Source: Paralvinella palmiformis (Eukaryota > Annelida > Polychaeta > Terebellida > Alvinellidae). From it: DNA of 64,000 bases. The stretch covers positions 1-64,000 of the forward strand of contig JAODUP010000469.1 in the NCBI GenBank assembly GCA_025642065.1, given 5' to 3'. Shown piece after piece: positions 56,831 to 64,000 of the stretch; positions within the stretch are counted from its first letter, which is position 1, and every line of letters starts with the position of its first letter. The position numbers were made by a program, and so were the translations under genes. The notes below the pieces were generated by a model. It ran no database searches, was not told where the DNA came from, and saw only the letters and a list, made by a program, of their open reading frames with translations.

Positions 56831-58260
56831 ATGAATAATTCATTAGCACGTCATTGTTACGAAATGAACGAAAGCGGAAATTGATCGTAAACAGCCCCGG
56901 CGAAAAAATCGCATTCATTACACGGGCTGCATTATTCATCGTAATGTAACTAACGAACACGTTTTCACGGTGGACTGGCTGGCGTCTCGGCGTCACGACC
57001 TCGGGAAAAGGAAATATGGCGACCAGGAAGTGACCCGTATCGAACGCGGATTGGGCGAAGATCGCGCAAAACAAACGTTTTACGGTAGGCGTCGAAAGAG
57101 AACAATATCCGTACGGATCGAAACCGGCGCGAGTACGTACCAATCCCGGGCGATATATTTAGTTTCCGACAAATTCGGCTGTCCCAGACTTTGCAAAGAC
57201 GCCATTCCGAAGATGCCACTTCCCGTCATCATTCGATACGCCGACACACGAGAGACAATCGGAGCCGTCAAAAAGTGGAACGGAAATGAATGATTCGGAA
57301 ATCCGGATTTCTTAGCGACGATGGCGTTGGCGACGAATATGGTCCTTAGACCATCGCGAAGTAGAACGGGGTGACATCTGCCGTGACAGTCGGTTGACAG
57401 TGCGGCGGCTCTTCTGACTCCTACAGCACGACGCTCCGCTGGTAGCTCCGATGTCAGAAGGCCGACGCTTTAATCGTCGTCGTCTGCGGAGTCAGGGCTC
57501 CACACAGAGGACGGGAGACATCGTAGGGAATACGAACGGCTCCGCGGTCAACAACGGTAATGGCGACCGAGCCGGGGCCAGCCGACGTCGCCGGCCGCGG
57601 CAGCACCCATAACCCGCCAGTGGGCGCCACCGATTTGCTCGGGTCCGATAACGCGGCGCTAATCAATATTTCATTATCGAGAGGCGGCCGATGAGACAAA
57701 GGCGGCCGGTCGGCGGAGGCTTCCAGCTACTGGGCGCATCATCAGTCTGTCGGCGCCGCCCTTCAGAATAGGGACGCGGTTTGAATGTCGGAAGTGTTGG
57801 CGACCTCAATTTCGGTGGCGCGACGCGAAGCGTTTGTGGTACGCTTCTGGACGGCTATGGTCGAGTTAAACCTAAATTGATATGGTATTGATGAAGATCC
57901 GGTTCGCTGGCCGCTGATTGTCGCTCTATTATAATCGAATGGGTCGGTAACGACGTCAACTTATACGAGCAATCAATTCCAAGGTCTCCCCGGCTCCAGG
58001 TGCATGGTCGTGTTTGTGTTGTAACCGTATGCTCCGTGGGACGTTTGTCGTACGACCGAGCGGCCGTCTGCTGTTTGTTCGGACGTCGTATAGAGACATC
58101 TGTTCAGTACGATTTCCGGTGGCGTAGTGTTCCGGGTATGGCTGCGTAGTCGGACCGTAGCATCACGTGACATCATTGCTGATGTTCGGCGAAGAAAGCA
58201 AAGCGTCAATGGATAATTGTGTGATTTAATTGTTTTCCAATTAGGATTTTATATTACAGC
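56831..58260. other. GC-rich upstream region
   Basis: No gene recognised despite several open frames, which overlap on both strands as expected in GC-rich DNA. GGAAATATGGCGACCAGGAA near 57014 combines a YY1-like and an ETS-like word. 57250-57830 is strongly CpG-rich (GCCGACGTCGCCGGCCGCGG near 57580). Confidence 0.4.
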
Positions 58261-58262
58261 CA

Positions 58263-58350
58263 CCGACCGACCGACCGACCGACCGACCGACCGACCGACC
58301 GACCGACCGACCGACCGACCGACCGACCGACCGACCGACCGACCGACCGA
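58263..58350. repeat. (CCGA)n microsatellite
   Basis: Twenty-two uninterrupted CCGA units. Confidence 0.97.
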
Positions 58351-59736
58351 AGAAAAATCCAATTACTAAAGTTTAAAAAAAAATATATTTAAGGTAATTT
58401 AATTGCATTCAGTTATTAGATGAACGCGTTCTTTATATCAAGAAAAAAGAGCCCACTTCACTAATAAGCCATCAACACTATTTACAAATCACTTCTATTT
58501 ATTAATACGGATATTAAACGGAAACACAATTATTACAGTTATTGAAGTTGATTTTTTTCTGGATTAGTCTTAATTATTGCCGACAATTAGCTCTTTTTGG
58601 ATGGGACTTTTTTGATAATGATGAATCTCAATAATTATAATGGGTAATCTGGTAACTAAATGGCGACCTGAAAACAAATGGCTGGGTTTTTTTTTCTTCC
58701 GGAAAATGCTCCGGTTTCGCTTCGAGTCCGGGACGAACGATACCAGACTGGAATCGTGATTTATTTATACAAAGAGGGGATCCCTTTATCTAGTCCAGTA
58801 CATGGCTTCTAGCATCCCGATGGTCGGTCGGTCGGCTGGCCGAAATGGAAACACGTATGCCACAGGTGGGCTGTAGGTAGCTAAAACCAAGCCCACGTTG
58901 TTTACGCCTGATGGCTTCGGCATGGACAACAAACGCAGGTAAGTGGTGCTGCCCGAGAAGGACAACAGCAAACAGACCATAGTGTGGCTGTCTCACTTTA
59001 CAAGAGCAATCGATGGTCTAAAGCTACTCAGTTCATTCCGGATCGGATGGGGGGGTGGAGGATTGAGTTGGCTTCCCCAACAGGTAATATACCCATCAGT
59101 TTTTAGAAATGCATCTGTTATGACTTTATGCCGATCAGTTGGCGAGCCAATCTTGCTCTCTTCCTACTGTGGGTACTAACTGTATCCCGGCCTTCTCGGC
59201 TCGCTTCCTCTTATCAAACCCCGTCAGGATCGGGGTCCGCCATCCTAAACCGCCCCACCCCGTAATTGCGGTTGTATATTTATATTGAATTACCGAGGCT
59301 GGCTATCGATGGCGCGACTACTATCTCGGCGTCAAGCTCAATTCGGGAGTTAATTCGGGTCAAAGGGATAGCAAACGATCCATTTAATGCCGGTGGGGGG
59401 AGTTGTTCTTTTCCGAGCAGTTTGCTTCTTCCGTGATACAATATGCCGACCGTTTTTACCTCAATCGGTACGTGACAGAGTTAAGTAGAAAAACAGAGAC
59501 AAGCTTCGTTTAGTATTATTTGGCTTGGTATAGTATAGTTTAGTACAGTTTGTTTTGTTTTGTTTGTCTGTGTATTAAATGAGTAGGTTTGTTGCCGCAG
59601 ATTTCTCGTATCATGCACAAATACGTTTACGGGTTGGGCTGCTAGAAATGACGCTTCACCGACGACTCCGTGTTTGTCTCAGATGCTACGAAACACCCCA
59701 TGGAATGGAGTCAACAACCTGACATAAGGCGAATGC
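58351..59736. other. Spacer, no gene recognised
   Basis: AT-rich to 58680, then mixed composition. GGTCGGTCGGTCGGC lies at 58823 and TAGTATAGTTTAGTACAG words at 59530-59570. No coding signal. Confidence 0.5.
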
Positions 59737-59918
59737 TGATTGGTGTTTTACGGCCACTTTTGTGCACATGGTGGGCTAAATAGGCCGAACGATCCGCAAA
59801 GGTAACGAAGCGAAGTCAAAGATGAAACACCCTTCGGATATGCCCACGCCGAGATTCGAACTCAGGGTAGTTATCTGTGGTCCAACGCGCTACCAGCTAG
59901 ACCACGGAGGCGCCCCAC
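59737..59918 (-). mobile_element. SINE family 1, reverse copy
   Basis: GTTTTACGGCCACTTTTGTG through CGAAGCGAAGTC, the box B complement (GATTCGAACTCAGGG) and the head complement CCACGGAGGCGCCCC. The CAT tail is short or lost. Confidence 0.92.
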
Positions 59919-59989
59919 CTGACATATGGAATACTCAAAGCCTTCAGGAATATGCCTTAAGTTGAGTCGAGTTGAGTCGAGTTGTTTAG

Positions 59990-60138
59990 CTTCGGTGCTG
60001 GTCACGTCTGAGACATGTGAGACCGAGACATGTGGCCACAGGAAACACACCTCACAAGCACGGATATGAGCTGGATTCGAACCCAGAACCTGAATATTTG
60101 CCACGCAGCGCACTAACCACTGGGCCATCGGCACGCCC
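59990..60138 (-). mobile_element. tRNA-derived SINE head, family 8
   Basis: The minus strand reads GATGGCCCAGTGGTTAGTGC (box A) and TCTGGGTTCGAATCCAGC (box B), then CTCATATCCGTGCTTGTG. Adjacent GAGACATGTG and GTTGAGTCGA words are locally repeated. Confidence 0.6.
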
Positions 60139-61741
60139 TAGGGATAAGCCTTGAAACGATGTTGAACTTGTCGGATGTCCGATATCGTAATATTCGGGCT
60201 GCAGTGAGGTAGCTAGAGGCAATTTATTTCATCTCAATCATGTAGCACTGTCCAGATTCGGTTCGTGATTCTCTCTAGGAGGAGCTCCGAGAAAACGTGA
60301 TGAAACTGATGCCTTATCATCATCATCATCATCGTCATCATCATCACCATCATCAAAGTTAACGAAGACGCCAAAATTGCAGTCACCGAAGCGTGTCTTC
60401 AGCATGTCATACATCAAGCAGCTGGCACCTAGTACGCTACTGGAGAGTATACAGCCTTATCGTCGGAGTGACACCACTCATACATCATCTTTCATTCACT
60501 GAGACCGTTGCTCGGGGCACCGTGACAGACAATGGGGAAAAACAAAAGACGTATTGTCTTTCTTTCGCCCTGAAGACATCCCTGGTTCCCTGTCCGGCAT
60601 TTCATCACAGCCATCGTAATCATTGCCATCGTCACCTTCCTCCTGCTCATCATCATCAGCAGCAGCATCACCGGGACAACGGCGGTTACCGGCATCATCC
60701 CCAGCCACCTCAACTACCTCAACTACCTAAACAGGAACAACAGCCATTATCACCAACACCAACCTCAACCACACGTACCATTACCACCGCCACCACTTCA
60801 ATCGCGGCTACCATCACTACCATCACCGCCCTCAACCACACGTACCATCACCACCACTACAACCGCCACTACTTCAATCACAACCACCATAACCACTTCT
60901 GAACCACACGTACCATCACCATAACTATAACCACCACCAGTTCAATCGCAATAACCATCACCGCCATCATCAGCATCACCAACCCCCAGCCTATCGAACC
61001 ATCACCACCACTACAACCACAACCACTTCAATCACGACCACCACCACCACCACCACCACAAACACAACCACATTATATCATATTCGTTTTGCCTTCATCT
61101 ACCGGACGACACGAATTACCTCAAACAAACGACTTTCCCCTTAAAAAACCCAGCCTCATGGTATTGCACATCCCACCTCATCCGCTGCTGGACGAGCCAG
61201 GATGACGTTCTCCCTCATGCACCGCGGAACGTCATCATTCGGGATTTTTTCCCCTAGGCGTTTCTCGGCCATAGAAAGAAGACCTGTTTGATTACGGTCG
61301 TTCTCCGTCTGACATATTTCCAGCAACCAGCAGCCGTTGGCAACCGCCGTAATTACGTTGACAACGAGCTGTAATAAAACAGAGCCCGGTTAAGTCAAGA
61401 AGAAGGGGAGATATCGTCAGCATTACGGCCATACACGAGGGATTATTGTCACCCTGTTTCCAGGCCGCCCTCAATACGGTAGCCGACACAACGACCGATG
61501 CTATCCGGTGTTTCCAAAGCGAGGTACGTCGTCGGATACCGTCTGATGGCATGATTCGGGATGATCGAGATTACGCTAATGATTGAACTCGCCGTTGTAT
61601 TACGTATAGCTGTCTATTTGGAAGCAAAGCGGCACGCCTCTGATGCCGCGCCCATCTTTTGCGGGTTTCTCTATACATATTTTTGAGATTAGCAAACGAA
61701 GTAATTTTCAGTCGTTTTTGTTGTTGGATGTATTGGTTGAA
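60139..61741. repeat. CAT/CAC low-complexity region and spacer
   Basis: (CAT)n lies at 60317-60355. From about 60640 to 61075 the sequence is built of CACC, CATCAC, CCAC and AACCAC words with internal repeats such as CAACCACACGTACCAT (60768, 60833, 60903). A 169-codon frame at 60393-60902 is Thr/His/Pro-rich and driven by this composition. 61080-61741 is non-repetitive with no gene recognised. Confidence 0.75.
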
Positions 61742-61924
61742 TGATGATGATTGATGTTTTACGGCCACGTTTGTGCACATGGTAGGCTAAATGGGCCGAT
61801 CGACCACCGAAGGTAATCAAGCGAAGTGAAAGATGAAACACCCTTCAGATATGCCCACGCCGAGATTCGACTGGTAGTGTGATCTGTGGTCCAACGCGCT
61901 ACCAATTAGACCACGGAGGCGTCC
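61742..61924 (-). mobile_element. SINE family 1, reverse copy
   Basis: TGATGATGATTGATGTTTTACGG tail complement, body, a partly deleted box B complement (GAGATTCGACTGGTAG) and CCAATTAGACCACGGAGGCG. Confidence 0.92.
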
Positions 61925-62219
61925 ACTTGCATTGGTTGGAAGGTTTTAAAATACACATCGACATTTAGTCATTCCCATGGCGGAGTGAAGTAAGTCGGAA
62001 GGAAACCGTTTTCCAAACTTCAATAACATTAGACTCACGATGTGATGGCCACCAAAACCAAGCAGACAGACGTTTGTGTATGCTGTATGTGATCTTAGTA
62101 AGAGGATCTTTTCCCTGGGATAATAGAAGGAGTCCTCGTCGTCCCTCGTTTGAAGAAGTTTCCGCTGCCTTTCTATATTCTTTGATCGGAAGAGTTCCCT
62201 AATGGAATTGTCTGCCTTC

Positions 62220-62299
<80 letters not shown>

Positions 62300-64000
62300 A
62301 CTATCAATCTAGTCATATATTTGTCTATCTATATGTCAAACTATCTATCAATTTAGCTAGCCACTTATCTACTCAGTCACTCGCTTATTCGCTCACTCAT
62401 TCACTCACACACTCACTTACTCACTCAATTACTCACTCACACACACACACACACACTCTCTCTCTCTCTCTCTCTCTCTTTCAAAGAAAAATTTACACGT
62501 CTCTATTGCCAGAGATGTAATGAATTAAAAGCCCGAAGTAAACTTAATAAAATCGTTAATATTTCAGCTCAATAAATAAAAAAGGAGATCAGATAACGGA
62601 CTCGTTATCTAATCTCATCTTGGCTTCAACAAAGGGTGTTCTTTCATAGAGACGCTTACACAGAACGAAGAAATTATTACATCGACTCGACCAGACCATG
62701 ATGATAGTGTGACTGTCGTCCCTCGTACCCAATTCCCAGTCTTCCACGTCTCGTCGTTCGTCCAGATAACCCCCCAATAATCCAACAGTTGACGTGTTTA
62801 TATCTAACCTAGCCCATCCCGCCAGGCGGCAGCACCGCGTCGTGTCGTTGATGTATGGCCGACGTTCGTTCCAGACAAACAATGTCCACAACTAATTACA
62901 GCCGATATCGTTTGACCAAAAGATAACGTCCGGAAAATATTGCTCGCCGCCTAAAAAAAAACCCTGACTAACGACGGATGTTATCCGAAACCGAGTAATA
63001 GTCGAATGATGTATCGTACCCAATTATGGCCGTACACGACGCTCCAGCGTGCGTCCGCGACCATCTGCCTGACGTCACTGGTTCTGTTTAATATCAACCC
63101 CGGCCGCAGATAGAGGGAGAAACAATAATAAAACAATCAGACCACGACAAATGTCATCTAATCGTCGATAGCTCGTCGCCGAACTCTAAACCGGATCCGT
63201 AACGGATCTTTAAATACCGATCCGCCCTAAGACCGCCCCCCCACCCGGCCCCACTCCCAGAGAGTGAGAGGATCAACGGAAATACAGTTTCAATTGATGG
63301 ACGACGACAAATTATTAAATATGATATTTTATCTGGGAAATATAACAGTAGCGTCTATATGCCAGTATTTTTTTTTAAAGTCTCATTTTTATGTAATATT
63401 TATTAAATATTAATACATAATCTGATGTTTAGATACTTCTACTTGGCGAAAATGATCACCGTTTTCTCGCCGAGATAAATGACGAGTCTAGAGCAGCAAC
63501 AGCAACAACAACATCAGCAACGACAACGACAACATCAACAACCACAACAACAACCACAACATCGGTTACGACGACGTTTTTGGCGTCAAAATTTTAGTTC
63601 GTGTTCTCGCCGAATAAAGTGTTACAAAATTCGTCCCGTTTTCCGAGTTTCCATTATTTATTAACGACGCATCGCCCGGAACTAGCCATAACTATAGCTA
63701 ACACTCCGCCACTCTCACCACTACTCTCTCGGTTAGCCATAAATATAGCTAACACTCCGCTACTCTCACTACTGTCGGTATGGCAGGTAAACGTCTCTCA
63801 ATCGTTCTCTCCTCATGAATATTTAAAGCCGAGATAATTAGTCCGACCGCAATCCCTATTCGTTGTAACGGCTTTAGTCCGCTCGTCGCGTCGCGTCATC
63901 TCGTAACGTCTCCGTCGACTTAATATCGGGGGGAGATTTCGATGACCTTTAACCCGGCACGAGAAATTATTTATGTGCCCGTCGGATGGTCGATCGTTTA
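61925..64000. other. Non-coding right end
   Basis: (CT)n lies at 62222-62250, (TA)n at 62254-62297, CACTCACT/CACA/CT words at 62375-62480 and (CAA/CAG)n at 63490-63565, which gives a short poly-Gln frame. An approximate 50-bp direct repeat (AGCCATAA-TATAGCTAACACTCC) lies at 63685 and 63736. No gene recognised. Confidence 0.55.

Noticed and set aside
56965..57293. Long frames on both strands upstream of the LHFPL-type gene
   Set aside because: They overlap antisense to each other in CpG-rich DNA and show no domain or splice partner.
60393..60902. 169-codon His/Thr/Pro-rich frame
   Set aside because: Driven by CAC/CAT low-complexity sequence in its second half. The first half has no recognised motif.
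63479..63664. Poly-glutamine protein start
   Set aside because: A CAA/CAG microsatellite with a short unrecognised tail and no splice or domain evidence.

Overview
The window is eukaryotic. It has spliced genes with GT/AG introns, many tRNA-derived SINEs, very dense microsatellites ((TA)n, (CA)n, (GAGT)n, (CCGA)n) and long AT-rich non-coding stretches. The gene families (an Ig-superfamily surface protein, an LHFPL tetraspan protein, THAP/DDE and YqaJ transposon remnants) and the SINE landscape fit a marine invertebrate, most likely a mollusc. The phylum is an inference; nothing here proves it.

Layout. 1-3760: a complex tandem repeat of about 613 bp and one isolated unit. 3.8-8.0 kb: AT-rich sequence with four SINE insertions of one family. 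8.4-16.3 kb: a nest of decayed DNA transposons. An outer THAP + DDE_Tnp_4 element (THAP exon at 8396-8565, remainder at 14646-16292) is interrupted by an inner element at 9557-13391. The inner element has perfect 19-bp terminal inverted repeats and two convergent broken genes: a THAP-DDE transposase (+) and a SWIM/YqaJ nuclease (-). This is the two-gene plan of ISL2EU/IS4EU-type elements.

17.7-32.1 kb: an Ig-superfamily gene (+) assembled from seven coding exons with matching splice phases. It encodes a signal peptide, three Ig-like domains and a C-terminal GPI-type hydrophobic tail, about 402 residues. Its leader exon and promoter region lie in a tandem duplication of about 1.8 kb, so there are two identical leader exons (18517-18559 and 20910-20952). 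One C-homopolymer frameshift sits in the domain 2 exon.

32.9-36.0 kb: minisatellites, including a 50-bp unit in about 24 copies. 36-44 kb: intergenic sequence with a SINE, CpG-rich patches, a 45-bp palindrome and a weak candidate first exon near 39250. 44.1-56.4 kb: an LHFPL-family tetraspan gene (-), 219 residues in two coding exons split by an intron of about 11.6 kb. That intron holds GC-rich patches, long (TA)n, (GAGT)n and (CA)n tracts and a recent 1067-bp tandem duplication. 56.4-64 kb: the upstream region of that gene, with GC-rich sequence, a CTCF-like motif, a long (CCGA)n tract, more SINEs and CAC/CAT low-complexity sequence. The two host genes converge on the 12-kb gap between 32.1 and 44.1 kb. 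Nothing in the sequence ties their functions together.
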